Origin: an uncultured Fimbriimonas sp.
Lineage (GTDB): Bacteria; Armatimonadota; Fimbriimonadia; Fimbriimonadales; Fimbriimonadaceae
Assembly (NCBI GenBank): GCA_945952345.1
Contig: CAMFIS010000005.1
Span: 1-51,956 of the forward strand
Length of the DNA: 51,956 bases
Direction: 5' to 3'
A program made the position numbers and the translations under genes. Shown one piece after another: positions 8,362 to 17,303 of the stretch. The notes under the pieces were generated by a model. The model saw nothing but the letters and a program-made list of their open reading frames with translations. It was not told where the DNA came from and did no database searches. Within the stretch, counting starts at the first letter, position 1. Each line of letters begins with the position of its first letter.

Positions 8362-9818
8362 TGCTCGTGGCTTTTGAGCAGCGAACCGATCGCAAGGCTC
8401 ATGAAGACCGAAATCGCAAGGCTGATTCCCAAAATCGCCATTGTCACAAGCGTTCCCACGACATGGATTTTCGCTAGCAAAATGATCGCGACGAAGGAAG
8501 TCACGGAAGTCAATATAGTCTTCAACGCGAACCGACGAGTCACACCGGAATCGACATGCTCTCGATCTTGGCGCACCAGCAATGATCCGGCCACGATCGC
8601 GCACATGCCCCATGCCTCGAGGTAGGCGATTCCAAACCCTTGAAGTTTCATTCCTTGGGAAAGAAGCCTAGAAATCACCCCGTACATCAGCAGAGTTACG
8701 AGGCTAATGATCGCAGCGGTTCGATGACGATTATCCGCCATATAGATCCGAAGCAGCAGCATACTGACGATCATGAAAAGGGAGCCGATAGCGGTCCACT
8801 GCAGCAAGTCAGCCAGGTTCTGAGAGTCTGAGGGGCCAAACTTTCCTCGCTGAAACAGAACCTGGACGATGGCAAGTCGGTTCACCGCCAGCCAAAGGCA
8901 AACGGGAGTGAGCAAGGCGAAGGCATACCGGACAAGAGAGAGACTTCGGGTGATCAATCGCGAGCGATCTCCAGCGGCGCTGTGCTCGGCGATTTCGGGA
9001 ATCAAGACTCCGAAGGGACCGAGGGCAAGGATCACTGCGAGAGTCGAAACAAGGCGCGTCGAGAATCCCAAAATCGACAAGACGCCGGGACCGACCGACG
9101 GAGCGATCAATGTGTCCACAAACGGGAAGGCGTACAAGCTCAAAACCGCGAGACCCGCGTACGGTGCGCGTTGCAAAAACGCCCGAAACATCTCGTCATT
9201 TCGCGAGACTGAGAACTCGGCGGCTTGCTTGGACCACCGGTATGGAACCACCAAAAGATAGCCAACCAAAGTTGCCCCCGCTAGCGCAATTCCGCCCAAG
9301 AGGGAACCCAGAAGATAGCAAGCAAATGCCGTTAGAACATAGGCGGGAAGGTAGGCGAGGACGGGCACGAGGAATTGCCGGCGAGCGTTGAATAGCGCAT
9401 CGGACAAGGCGGTGACAAAGAAGAGCCCGCATGAGCACCAACTGATCATCGCCGTGACAACGGCCTCGACTCTGTACTGCTCAAGACTTGGCTGTGAGAA
9501 CAGGATCACGGCATGGATTCCCGCGCCAATCAAGATCGTCGCCACAGCAAGCTTGGCGCAGCCAACAAACAGACCCTTCACCCTTGCGGCGAACTCCGAA
9601 TCGCTTTGACCATGAACGATTTGAGGCACGACCGCGAACACGAACAAAGCGCCGACCAGATTATTCACAGCCAGCGGCACATTCGAGGCGGCCAAGTACG
9701 CGTCCAATCTCGGACCTGCCCCAAACACCCGAGCGATCAGGAGCTGGTTGATGAAGCTGACAACATAGACACCGAGCGAAGCGAGCGAGACTTGAATGGA
9801 CGAGCGCTGTAAGCTCAT
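8307..9818 (-). CDS. MurJ/MviN-type lipid flippase (Wzx role likely)
   Basis: A polytopic membrane protein of 503 residues with about 14 predicted helices. It opens with a SLASLGVYVVSFINQLLIARVFGAG segment, split here as SLASLGVYVVSF and NQLLIARVFGAG, that is typical of the MurJ/MviN branch of the MOP exporter superfamily. The branch includes the lipid II flippase and relatives used in place of Wzx in polysaccharide loci. Its placement between a Wzy-like polymerase and a Wzz-like protein, overlapping the latter as ATGA (9815-9818), argues that it flips an undecaprenyl-linked repeat unit rather than lipid II. Which substrate it moves cannot be settled from sequence. A housekeeping MurJ would normally be elsewhere in the genome. 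Confidence 0.8.
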   Translation of the reverse strand: MSLQRSSIQVSLASLGVYVVSFINQLLIARVFGAGPRLDAYLAASNVPLAVNNLVGALFVFAVVPQIVHGQSDSEFAARVKGLFVGCAKLAVATILIGAGIHAVILFSQPSLEQYRVEAVVTAMISWCSCGLFFVTALSDALFNARRQFLVPVLAYLPAYVLTAFACYLLGSLLGGIALAGATLVGYLLVVPYRWSKQAAEFSVSRNDEMFRAFLQRAPYAGLAVLSLYAFPFVDTLIAPSVGPGVLSILGFSTRLVSTLAVILALGPFGVLIPEIAEHSAAGDRSRLITRSLSLVRYAFALLTPVCLWLAVNRLAIVQVLFQRGKFGPSDSQNLADLLQWTAIGSLFMIVSMLLLRIYMADNRHRTAAIISLVTLLMYGVISRLLSQGMKLQGFGIAYLEAWGMCAIVAGSLLVRQDREHVDSGVTRRFALKTILTSVTSFVAIILLAKIHVVGTLVTMAILGISLAISVFMSLAIGSLLKSHEHQRLLGIAVRLLSRSRAA

Positions 9819-11071
9819 CCCGCTCGGCTCTCGAGTTTGCGTAAGCGGAAGACACCCACCATGAGAGCCAAAATAAAGGTAATGACCATCGTGATGGCAG
9901 CCACCAGGGCGTACCGCTTATTCAGGGGTTTGTGTTCGGTATGGGGCGGATCGAGCACGCTCCATCGCACTCTGTCGACTTCGGACTCGATCTTCGCCTG
10001 CTCGTATTGGGCGCGCAAAGCGGTGAGAACTTTGCGGAGGGTCAGCACTTCGGCCACTTGACGTGCGAGCTTGAGGCCCTCTTCTGGAGCAACTTTGGCG
10101 AGTTGCCGCGCCTGCTCAGTCTGATACTCCAAAAGCATTCGTTTCGACTCCAATTCGGCCAGTGTTGGATCGAGGTTCTTGTTTACGGATTGCAAGTACT
10201 TCTGAACTTCTCGCTGGAACTGCTCTCGTGTCTGCTGTTCTTGCCTCTTGAGCCGAACCACTTCTGGATTCTGGTCGGCCATCGTTGTTCTCGCAACTCG
10301 AAGTTTGTACTCGATGTCCGACAATTTGGCTTGCCAGGTCTTGGCTGGTGGAATCGACGACGGGATGCTCGAGTTCGTTGCGGCTGTGCTCGCCTGATTG
10401 CGGAGGATACGAATCTGCGCTTGTACGCCACCGAGTTCAAGTTCCAACTTTTGATACTTCTCGAGGTAGGCCGCGATGGTCTTGGGATCAGTTGGATCAG
10501 ACACGGTTTTCAACGTCTTCTGGAGTTCGAGAAGATTGTCTTCGGCTTTCTTAACTTCCGTCTCTTTCTTCGCAACTTCGTCCTTCAGCGATGCGGCTTG
10601 CCGACTCCCAACCGTGAAATTGAACTCCTTGTCGAGCTCCTTAAGCTTTTCAATCGAATACTGAAGGATGGCGAGGTTCTTTTCTTTGTCGGTTGAGTCG
10701 TAAGAGATCGTGAGCTGGTTCGATTGACTCTCGTCGACCACGACGAAGCAGTGCTCGAATTCTCGCCAATCGATTCCGAATTTGTCCATGATCGCCTGGG
10801 TTTCGCGATCGGACATCACCACGCCCTTGATGGTCCTCAACGGAGTCGCGGCACTGGCATTCAGAACTGCAAGTTGGGCAGCCGCAGATGAAGCCGAACT
10901 AAGATTTGGAGCGAGCACCAGGAGCGAGGTCGTTGCACGATACTTGGTGGGAATTACGATCACCCAAGTAAAGGCGATCACGCCGGCAAGGATCGTAAAG
11001 GCGAAAATGGATTTCCAGAATCGGCCCAGAACTTTGAGGAGGTCATCGATGGTAATACTTCGGCTCTCCAC
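9815..11071 (-). CDS. Wzz-type polysaccharide chain-length determinant
   Basis: The protein of 418 residues has the polysaccharide co-polymerase layout. A short cytosolic start (SITIDDLLKVLGRFWK) is followed by a first membrane helix at about 20-40 and the conserved PTKYRATTSLLVLAP strand. A large periplasmic region follows with strong coiled-coil stretches (about 165-225 and 290-360), then a second helix near 385-408. Such proteins sit in the inner membrane and set the chain length made by Wzy. There is no C-terminal tyrosine-kinase domain and no visible outer-membrane Wza gene next to it, so it is a class 1 or kinase-less class 2a form. It begins a two-gene minus-strand unit with the flippase and is divergent from the sugar operon. 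Confidence 0.82.
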   Translation of the reverse strand: MESRSITIDDLLKVLGRFWKSIFAFTILAGVIAFTWVIVIPTKYRATTSLLVLAPNLSSASSAAAQLAVLNASAATPLRTIKGVVMSDRETQAIMDKFGIDWREFEHCFVVVDESQSNQLTISYDSTDKEKNLAILQYSIEKLKELDKEFNFTVGSRQAASLKDEVAKKETEVKKAEDNLLELQKTLKTVSDPTDPKTIAAYLEKYQKLELELGGVQAQIRILRNQASTAATNSSIPSSIPPAKTWQAKLSDIEYKLRVARTTMADQNPEVVRLKRQEQQTREQFQREVQKYLQSVNKNLDPTLAELESKRMLLEYQTEQARQLAKVAPEEGLKLARQVAEVLTLRKVLTALRAQYEQAKIESEVDRVRWSVLDPPHTEHKPLNKRYALVAAITMVITFILALMVGVFRLRKLESRAG

Positions 11072-11106
11072 AGGTCCCTTCCGGTCATAGGAGGGTACCC
11101 GACCCG

Positions 11107-11124
11107 CCTGGTAAACTCACCAGG
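11107..11124. promoter_or_regulatory. inverted repeat with -10-like box before the sugar operon
   Basis: CCTGGT (11107-11112) and ACCAGG (11119-11124) form a perfect 6-bp inverted repeat around AAACTC. It overlaps the hexamer TAAACT (11112-11117), which also appears shortly upstream of other starts in this window. It lies 9 bases before the ATG of the first SDR gene in the 62-base divergent space to the Wzz-like gene. It may be a promoter with an overlapping operator; this is inference. Confidence 0.35.
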
Positions 11125-11133
11125 TTGGCGGCT

Positions 11134-12081
11134 ATGGATTTACAGGACAAAAGTATTGTCATCACCGGTGCGACGGGATTTCTAGGCGGCCACTTGCAAG
11201 ATATTCTTCGGGAACGGGGAATATCGTTCACCGCGCTTGGCAGTCAAGACTATGACCTGACGGTCCAGACTCAGGTCGAAGATTTGTTTAAGGACCACAA
11301 ACCGCAAGTCCTGTTTCACTTCGCGGGGTACTCCGGCGGAATCAAAACCAACAAGGAACGGCCCGCTGAGTTCTATCAGCGCAACATCCTCATGAATTCG
11401 CTGACTCTCGACGCCGCGTACCGGCACGGAGTCGAGAAGATGGTTTGCCTTATGGGAGGGTGCTCCTACCCTTCTACTGCGCCAAGTCCGATTCCCGAAA
11501 CGGAGATGTGGAACGGCTACCCTCAGTTCGAGAGCGCACCCTACTCCACCGCCAAAAAGATGCTTCTCGTGGCGAGCGAGGCGTATCGACGTCAGTACGG
11601 ATTCAACAGCATCGTCATGATTCCGGGCAACGTGTACGGACCTTACGACAACTTTAACCTCAACGATTCACACGTTATTCCCGCCCTCGTCCGCAAGATT
11701 TACGAAGCAACTCGAGACAATCAGCCATCGTTGACGATGTGGGGATCGGGCAAGCCTTTACGCGATTTCATTTACGCTCGAGATGCGGTCGAAGGCGTGG
11801 TTCGGGCAACTGAGATCTACGATTCCAGCGAGCCGATCAACATCTCCTCGGGCCAGCCGGTCACCATTCGCGAACTGGTCGAGACGACCGTCGAACTCAC
11901 CGGCTTTTCGGGCGATGTGATCTGGGATACGGAGAAGCCCGACGGACAAATGCTCAAAGGCTTCGATGTCACCAGGATGCATGAACTGCTGAACTACTCT
12001 GCTCAGACCTCCCTTCGTGACGGCCTAAAACTCACCATAGACTGGCTCCGAGAGCATTACGACACTACTGCGCGGCTATGA
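11134..12081 (+). CDS. SDR-family GDP-L-fucose synthase-like epimerase/reductase
   Basis: A protein of 315 residues with the extended-SDR Rossmann motif TGATGFLG (11-18) and the catalytic YxxxK as Y137-K141 (YSTAKK). GGCSYPSTAPSPIPE and NVYGPYDNF are close to the GDP-fucose synthase (WcaG/Fcl) pattern. Fcl enzymes epimerise C3/C5 and reduce C4 of a GDP-4-keto-6-deoxy sugar with NADPH. In Campylobacter jejuni, Fcl-like proteins encoded beside hddA, hddC and gmhA act on GDP-6-deoxy-heptose intermediates. Since this operon holds the full GDP-heptose pathway, a heptose-linked substrate is attractive, but no GMD-type 4,6-dehydratase is visible here. ATG 11134 is preferred over TTG 11125. The stop overlaps the next start as ATGA. 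Confidence 0.78.
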   Translation: MDLQDKSIVITGATGFLGGHLQDILRERGISFTALGSQDYDLTVQTQVEDLFKDHKPQVLFHFAGYSGGIKTNKERPAEFYQRNILMNSLTLDAAYRHGVEKMVCLMGGCSYPSTAPSPIPETEMWNGYPQFESAPYSTAKKMLLVASEAYRRQYGFNSIVMIPGNVYGPYDNFNLNDSHVIPALVRKIYEATRDNQPSLTMWGSGKPLRDFIYARDAVEGVVRATEIYDSSEPINISSGQPVTIRELVETTVELTGFSGDVIWDTEKPDGQMLKGFDVTRMHELLNYSAQTSLRDGLKLTIDWLREHYDTTARL

Positions 12082-12851
12082 AAATTGCGGTCATTGGAGC
12101 GGGCGGATTTGTCGGCAGCGCTCTGATGCGGCACGCGCCCAATGCTGAAGTCGTCGGGGTCACCCGAGCAAATTACGACATACTCGCTGCTAAGACCTGG
12201 GATTTCGTGATCAACGCCTCGAACAACTCCAAGAAGTACCTAGCCGACCAAAACCCGGCGGAGGATTACGTGCGGTCGGTCACGAATCAACTCAGAGTCT
12301 TGCGAGATTTTCCGGCCGGAAAGCACATTCTGATTTCTTCGGTGGACGTCTACGCCGATCTGACCTCGCCAGAGACCACGGGCGAGGATCAGGAAATCGA
12401 TCCCGAATCGGCCTCGCAGTACGGCATTCATAAATTCCAGGCTGAAGAAATGGTACGGGCACATTGCGATCGCTTCATCGTCCTGAGACTGGCTGGAATG
12501 GTCGGACCTGGCCTCCAGAAGAATCCCATTTTCGACATCCTTCATGATCGACCACTATGGATCCATCCAGACAGCGAGTACCAATTCATGCATACAGATT
12601 ACGTTGCCGAGTACGTGTGGCAGCTCGCCCTCAGCGACGACGAGAACCAGACCTTCAATATCTGTGGCGATGGGTTTGTGACGCCTCGGCAGGTAGCCGA
12701 GATGGCGGGGAAAGAACTGCATCTCGAGAACATACAGCCAGATACCCAACCGAGGCACGTGAGAATCAATAACGAAAAACTAGCACGGCTTGGTCAAATT
12801 CCGACGTCGAGAAGCGCAGTAGAGCGGTACATTCTCGATGTCGTATTTTGA
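12078..12851 (+). CDS. NAD-dependent epimerase/dehydratase (short SDR)
   Basis: A protein of 257 residues opening with the dinucleotide-binding motif GAGGFVG (8-14), followed by VINASNN, an SSVDVYAD strand and a YGIHK motif that supplies the YxxxK catalytic pair. The fold is that of extended SDR sugar-nucleotide enzymes, but the protein is short for that class and has a reduced C-terminal substrate domain. It resembles RmlD-like reductases in size, and the reaction is probably reduction or epimerisation of a keto-sugar nucleotide. It sits between the Fcl-like gene (ATGA overlap) and the glycosyltransferase (TTGA overlap), so all three are translationally coupled. I cannot name the substrate. 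Confidence 0.72.
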   Translation: MKIAVIGAGGFVGSALMRHAPNAEVVGVTRANYDILAAKTWDFVINASNNSKKYLADQNPAEDYVRSVTNQLRVLRDFPAGKHILISSVDVYADLTSPETTGEDQEIDPESASQYGIHKFQAEEMVRAHCDRFIVLRLAGMVGPGLQKNPIFDILHDRPLWIHPDSEYQFMHTDYVAEYVWQLALSDDENQTFNICGDGFVTPRQVAEMAGKELHLENIQPDTQPRHVRINNEKLARLGQIPTSRSAVERYILDVVF

Positions 12852-14071
12852 AAGTTCTCGTCGTGACCCCGTACTATGCGCCTGAAGAATTCGGGGCCGG
12901 CGTGAGCATGACCGAATTGTCGACGACGCTGGCAAGTAAGGGGCACGATGTTCAGGTCCTCACCTTGATGCCCAACTACCCGAAAGGCGAAGTCTTTCCC
13001 GAATACGAGGGCAAACAAGCGCTGACGGAAACACTCGATGGGGTGAAGGTGGTTCGGCGGTTTGTGAAACCTGCTTCGAGGACGGCCAATCTCGTAGCCA
13101 AGGGGCTAGCGGCGTACAAGGTCCTACCCGCCTTCAAGAGCGCCTACGCCGACCTCGAAAAGCCCGATATCATCTTTACGATTTCGCCCCCTCCCTTTGC
13201 CGGGTTAGCCGCTCAATGGCTGGCTAAGCGATGGAATATCCCCTACGTTGTCCGGGTTGCTGATATCGCCAGCCGAGCCGTGGCGGCCGCCAATGCCTCA
13301 AACAATCCGCTAAGTAAGGTCCTGGCCGGAATGGAAAAGAAGATGCTCCGAATGGCTAGTGGGGTCAACGTCGTGAGCGCCGGTTACCTTGCCGACATCG
13401 AAAAGATTCGGACCCAGGATACGACTCTGGTGGTTCACGATTGGGCCGACGGCTCGGAGTTGAGGCCACTCGCCGGCACCGAGTCTTTCCGCAACGTGTG
13501 GGATTTGGAAGGCAAATTCATCCTGATGTATTCGGGCAGCATTGGCTTCACGTCCGATTTAGGCCCGGTCCTCCGCGCGATTTCGAAGATGCACTATCGA
13601 AATCGATTGGTTTTCCTCATCACCGGCAACGGGCCCAAGCTTGAAGAAGTGAAGGCGATGGCAAAGGGGTTTGATCTCGATAATGTTATCTTCCGGGATC
13701 TTGTTCCTCGTAGCGATCTAAACAAATCGCTGGCGACCGCACACATGCACGTGGCCACACTGACCCCAGAAGGAGCAAAGTCCTCAACCCAAGGAAAAGT
13801 ACGAACCATTTCGGCCGTAGGCAAAGGCGTTCTTGCCGTCATGCCGATCGAATGCGACGAGGCCAAGCTCATCGCCTCTGGTAAGTTCGGCACTGTGCAT
13901 GACAATCAGGACATCGACGGTATTGCCAAAACACTCGACGACTACTGCGAGGATCCAGACCTCGCGATTCGGCAAGGCAATCGCGCCCGAGAGTTCTTTG
14001 ACCAGCACTTCGATCTCACCAAATGCGTCGGCATGATCGAGGAACAGCTCGCTACCGTCGCGAAGTCCTAA
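12848..14071 (+). CDS. family 4 glycosyltransferase (WcaI/WbuB-like)
   Basis: A GT-B glycosyltransferase of 407 residues. The opening VLVVTPYYAPEEFGAGVSM, followed by LTLMPNYPKGEVFPEY and RRFVKPAS, matches WcaI/WbuB-type GT4 enzymes. The second domain carries MYSGSIGFTSDLGPVL and ITGNGPKLEE, the nucleotide-sugar binding half. It should act at the cytoplasmic membrane face, adding a sugar to the undecaprenyl-linked acceptor. It is the only obvious glycosyltransferase in the operon apart from the initiating enzyme, so a repeat unit of more than two sugars would need transferases encoded elsewhere. The start is TTG 12848, overlapping the previous TGA. Given the neighbours, GDP-heptose or an N-acetyl sugar nucleotide is a plausible donor, unproven. 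Confidence 0.78.
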   Translation: MKVLVVTPYYAPEEFGAGVSMTELSTTLASKGHDVQVLTLMPNYPKGEVFPEYEGKQALTETLDGVKVVRRFVKPASRTANLVAKGLAAYKVLPAFKSAYADLEKPDIIFTISPPPFAGLAAQWLAKRWNIPYVVRVADIASRAVAAANASNNPLSKVLAGMEKKMLRMASGVNVVSAGYLADIEKIRTQDTTLVVHDWADGSELRPLAGTESFRNVWDLEGKFILMYSGSIGFTSDLGPVLRAISKMHYRNRLVFLITGNGPKLEEVKAMAKGFDLDNVIFRDLVPRSDLNKSLATAHMHVATLTPEGAKSSTQGKVRTISAVGKGVLAVMPIECDEAKLIASGKFGTVHDNQDIDGIAKTLDDYCEDPDLAIRQGNRAREFFDQHFDLTKCVGMIEEQLATVAKS

Positions 14072-14109
14072 GGCTTAACCTAGACCGCAGGTATTCTTAC
14101 TGGCATTCC

Positions 14110-15042
14110 ATGAAGGTATTGGTGCCCGGCGGGGCAGGCTACATCGGGTGTGTGCTGACGGGACAATTGCTCAAGGCTGGCCATCAAGTCACCGTCCTCG
14201 ACAACCTTTACTACCAACAGAAGGGCCTATTTGGGTACGCCTCGGATCCCAACTTCGACTTCATCTTTGGCGACGCTCGCGACGAGCAGTTGATGAAGTG
14301 CGAAATGGCCAAGCATGACGCCATCATCCACCTCGCCGCAGTTGTTGGAATGACTGCCTGCAAGCGCGATCCAGAATATACGAAGACGCTTAACTACGGA
14401 TCGGCAAAGCTAGTAGCCGACCACGCTTCGAAGGATCAGATCGTCATCTACCCTTGCACGAATAGCGGGTACGGAACTCAGACCGGTGATCTGTTCTGCG
14501 ACGAAACCACTCCTTTGGAGCCGATCAGCCTCTACGGAGTTACCAAAGCCGATGGCGAGAAGGCTCTGCTCGATAGCGGAAAGGCGATGTCGTTCCGACT
14601 CGCGACCGTCTTCGGTTCTTCAGCGAGAATGAGAATCGACCTCCTTGTCAACGACTTCACCTACAAAGCCGTGACCCAAGGTTTCATCGTTTTATACGAG
14701 AAGCACTTCAAGCGCAATTACGTATCGATTCAGGATGTGGCGGCCGCGATGCTCTTCGCAATGGACAACTTTTCGGCGATGCGGGGCGAGACCTACAACC
14801 TGGGTCTGAATGAGGCGAACCTCACCAAAGAAGAACTCGCGCTACAAATTAAGCAGCACGTGCCGAACTTCTACATCCATGAAGCCGAGGTCGGCACCGA
14901 TCCCGACAAGCGCAACTACATCGTCTCCAACGACAAGCTGAAGAAAGCGGGATTCGAAGCAAAGGTTTCCATCGACGAAGGCATTACTCAGCTCATCAAA
15001 CTCTACAAGATGTTTGGCCGGTCGGAGTACGGCAACGTGTAA
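14110..15042 (+). CDS. SDR-family sugar-nucleotide epimerase
   Basis: A protein of 310 residues with GGAGYIG (7-13), HLAAVVG, and Y142-K146 (YGVTK) as the catalytic pair. The C-terminal part has a KRNYIVSNDK segment and ends in SEYGNV. The same layout (RRNYRVDFSK, then SEYSNV) recurs in the membrane-anchored SDR at 21765, so the two belong to one subfamily despite differing elsewhere. Family members are annotated as UDP-glucose 4-epimerase-like. The ATG at 14110 fits the motif; a frame open from 14023 would start inside the glycosyltransferase gene. The stop TAA is followed with no gap by the hddA ATG. A role in modifying GDP-heptose is suggested only by position. Confidence 0.75.
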   Translation: MKVLVPGGAGYIGCVLTGQLLKAGHQVTVLDNLYYQQKGLFGYASDPNFDFIFGDARDEQLMKCEMAKHDAIIHLAAVVGMTACKRDPEYTKTLNYGSAKLVADHASKDQIVIYPCTNSGYGTQTGDLFCDETTPLEPISLYGVTKADGEKALLDSGKAMSFRLATVFGSSARMRIDLLVNDFTYKAVTQGFIVLYEKHFKRNYVSIQDVAAAMLFAMDNFSAMRGETYNLGLNEANLTKEELALQIKQHVPNFYIHEAEVGTDPDKRNYIVSNDKLKKAGFEAKVSIDEGITQLIKLYKMFGRSEYGNV

Positions 15043-16035
15043 ATGGTCATCGCCCGCACCCCCATGCGGATCAGCTTTCTCGGCGGAGGCACGGACTATC
15101 CCGACTACTACCTCCGCCGTGGCGGCATGACGTTGGCAACGGGCATCGACAAGTACACCTTCATCACCGCCAAGCACCTGCCTTGGTACTTCGACCACAA
15201 GATCAAGGTCCACTACTCGACTCTTGAGCGGTGCGATTCGCTCGACGAACTTCGGCACCCTTCCGTTCGCGAGTGCCTTAGGCACATGGGCATCGATCGC
15301 GAGATCGAGATTCATTACGCCGGCGACCTTCCGGCCCGAACCGGAATGGGTTCGTCGTCTTCCTTTACGGTCTGCTTGCTGCATGCTCTGCATGCCCTCC
15401 AAGGCAAGTTCATCAACAACGCCGAGTTGGCCCGGCTGGCGGTTAATCTCGAGCAAAACGTGATGCAGGAGCGAGTGGGCTCGCAGGATCAATACGCGGC
15501 GGCCCTCGGTGGCTTACGACTCTTGAAGTTCAACCAAAACGGATCGGTAGAGCACCAGCCGCTTGTGATGCCGCAAGCACGGGTCGACGAACTGCAGGAT
15601 CAGTTGATGCTTTTTTACACGGGCCTCACGAGGACGGCGCACGAGGTCCTCGAGGACCAAATGGCAAAAACGAAGTCCGGAGCCCTCGATGAGGACCTAT
15701 CGAAACTTGGCGATTTGGTGCCACGGGCCGTGGATGTGCTCTGTTCAGATCGATCGCTGAATGAATTCGGCGAGCTGCTTCATCTGGGCTGGGAGATTAA
15801 ACGGGGGCTGTCAGACCAGATTGCAAGCGACCAGATCGGTGATTGGTATTCAACCGCGAGGCAAGCAGGAGCGATCGGCGGAAAGCTGCTTGGCGCAGGA
15901 GGCGGAGGGTGTTTATTATTCTTTGTTCCGCGCGAGAGTCAGGCAAATGTTCGACAAGCTTTGCAAAACCTATGCGAAATTCCCGTCCGATTTGACCACG
16001 TTGGCTCAACAATCGTTTATGCTGATCTTAATTAG
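15043..16035 (+). CDS. hddA: D-glycero-alpha-D-manno-heptose 7-phosphate kinase
   Basis: A GHMP-superfamily kinase of 330 residues that phosphorylates heptose 7-phosphate at C1 in the alpha configuration. The start RTPMRISFLGGGTDYPDY is the HddA substrate signature. The ATP-binding motif 2 is seen as PARTGMGSSSSFTV, and the C-terminal motif 3 as GGKLLGAGGGGCLLFF. VNLEQNVMQERVGSQDQYAAALGG fits HddA rather than galactokinase or mevalonate kinase; it is quoted here in two parts, VNLEQNVMQE and RVGSQDQYAAALGG. It follows the SDR gene with zero spacing and precedes hddC by 2 bases, in the same operon as gmhB and gmhA. All four enzymes of the GDP-D-glycero-alpha-D-manno-heptose pathway are therefore present. 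Confidence 0.9.
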   Translation: MVIARTPMRISFLGGGTDYPDYYLRRGGMTLATGIDKYTFITAKHLPWYFDHKIKVHYSTLERCDSLDELRHPSVRECLRHMGIDREIEIHYAGDLPARTGMGSSSSFTVCLLHALHALQGKFINNAELARLAVNLEQNVMQERVGSQDQYAAALGGLRLLKFNQNGSVEHQPLVMPQARVDELQDQLMLFYTGLTRTAHEVLEDQMAKTKSGALDEDLSKLGDLVPRAVDVLCSDRSLNEFGELLHLGWEIKRGLSDQIASDQIGDWYSTARQAGAIGGKLLGAGGGGCLLFFVPRESQANVRQALQNLCEIPVRFDHVGSTIVYADLN

Positions 16036-16037
16036 TC

Positions 16038-16757
16038 ATGGGTCGACTCGGCGGAGTTAGTACTTTTGTTCTTGTAGGAGGGCTTGGAACCCGCTTGCGT
16101 CCAGCTATCGGCGAGGACACTCCGAAGCCCTTGGCGATGATCGATGGCGAACCCTTTCTCCAGCGCCTATTGGCTTGGGCCAGCGCGCAAGGAATCCAAA
16201 ACGTCATCCTCGGAACCGGTCATCTTGCCGATCGATTTGAGCACGAGCTGACCAGCTACGCGCAGGAAGGCATGACGATTCGCTTCTCGGTGGAAGATCA
16301 TCCGCTTGGCACGGGCGGCGCGATTGTAAACGCTTTGCCGATGATCGATTCCGACCCTTTCCTTGTCATGAATGGAGACTCGATTGTGGACGCCTGCCTC
16401 GAATCGCTGATCGACTTTCACATGGCCAACCAGGCGGACGTCACTATCGCCCTTGCGCCGGTCGACGATTCAGCCCGGTTCGGAACCGTCTGCATCGAAG
16501 ATTCTGGAAGGGTTTACGAGTTCCGAGAGAAAACCGGCGACTGCGTTCCTGGAAACATCAACGCAGGCATGTACGTTGTTTCGCGATCTCTGGCGGATTC
16601 TCTTCCAAAAGACAAGGTGTTCTCCTTCGAGAAGGGAATTCTCGCTCGATGTGAAGACTATCGGTTCTTCGGCAAGGTGTTCGATAGTCCATTTATCGAT
16701 ATCGGCACACCAGATTCATACCGCGAAGCGTCAGAATTCTTTCAGAGATTCTCTTGA
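16038..16757 (+). CDS. hddC: D-glycero-alpha-D-manno-heptose 1-phosphate guanylyltransferase-like nucleotidyltransferase
   Basis: A nucleotidyltransferase of 239 residues with the signature LVGGLGTRLRP (12-22), TPKPLAMIDGEPFL and the metal-binding MNGDS. HddC joins GMP from GTP to heptose 1-phosphate, giving GDP-D-glycero-alpha-D-manno-heptose. The fold alone would also fit glucose-1-phosphate thymidylyl- or mannose-1-phosphate guanylyltransferases. The heptose assignment rests on the small single-domain size and on the flanking hddA, gmhB and gmhA genes. A first ATG at 16038 is used; the residues before the motif (GRLGGVS) are not conserved, so a slightly later start is possible. The stop overlaps the gmhB start as TGATG. 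Confidence 0.85.
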   Translation: MGRLGGVSTFVLVGGLGTRLRPAIGEDTPKPLAMIDGEPFLQRLLAWASAQGIQNVILGTGHLADRFEHELTSYAQEGMTIRFSVEDHPLGTGGAIVNALPMIDSDPFLVMNGDSIVDACLESLIDFHMANQADVTIALAPVDDSARFGTVCIEDSGRVYEFREKTGDCVPGNINAGMYVVSRSLADSLPKDKVFSFEKGILARCEDYRFFGKVFDSPFIDIGTPDSYREASEFFQRFS

Positions 16758-17299
16758 TGGCGAAGCGCTTTCTGCTCCTCGACCGCGATGGCACGCTCAT
16801 CGTGGAGAAACACTATCTGCACGATCCTAACGAGGTCGAACTTATACCGGGCGTCGGGTCAGCATTGTCAGAGGCAAGGACGAGGGGGTGGGGCATGGTG
16901 TGCGTTTCGAATCAAGCCGGGGTGGGCCGCGGCTACTTCCCCGAATCAGATGTGGTCGCCGTCAACGCCCGAGTTCAAGAGCTACTGGAACAAGCGGGTG
17001 CTCCGATGGACGGATACTACTTTTGCCCAGATCATCCAGACCAACCCTCCACGCATCGAAAACCCGCTCCCGGAATGGCGCTCGATGCCGCCCAAGATTT
17101 TGGATTCGATCTTTCGCTGTCTGTGGTCGTGGGCGATAAGCCATGCGATATCGACCTCGGCAAAGCAATCGGCGCCATAACAGTATTGGTGAGAACGGGA
17201 TATGGGTCGAAACACGAAGCGGCTCACGATTGCGAGCCGGATTACATCATCGATAGCCTCGCCGACCTTTCTGCCATACTGAACCTAATCCCGAGTTAA
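16757..17299 (+). CDS. gmhB: D-glycero-D-manno-heptose 1,7-bisphosphate 7-phosphatase
   Basis: A histidinol-phosphatase-type HAD enzyme of 180 residues that removes the C7 phosphate. HAD motif I is LLDRDGTLI with both catalytic aspartates and motif II is VSNQAGVGRG. The Lys is in HRKPAPGM, and the acidic end motif is VVGDKPCDID. GmhB usually has a zinc loop of Cys and His residues; here YFCPDHPDQPSTH has one Cys and two His, fewer cysteines than the classic loop, so zinc binding may be reduced or lost. The start ATG 16757 overlaps the hddC stop by one base; TTG 16754 is an alternative. In the alpha pathway it acts after HddA. Confidence 0.9.
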   Translation: MAKRFLLLDRDGTLIVEKHYLHDPNEVELIPGVGSALSEARTRGWGMVCVSNQAGVGRGYFPESDVVAVNARVQELLEQAGAPMDGYYFCPDHPDQPSTHRKPAPGMALDAAQDFGFDLSLSVVVGDKPCDIDLGKAIGAITVLVRTGYGSKHEAAHDCEPDYIIDSLADLSAILNLIPS

Positions 17300-17303
17300 G
17301 CCG

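Noticed and set aside
14023-14109. Upstream extension of the SDR gene
   Set aside because: It lies inside the glycosyltransferase gene; the Rossmann motif begins right after ATG 14110.
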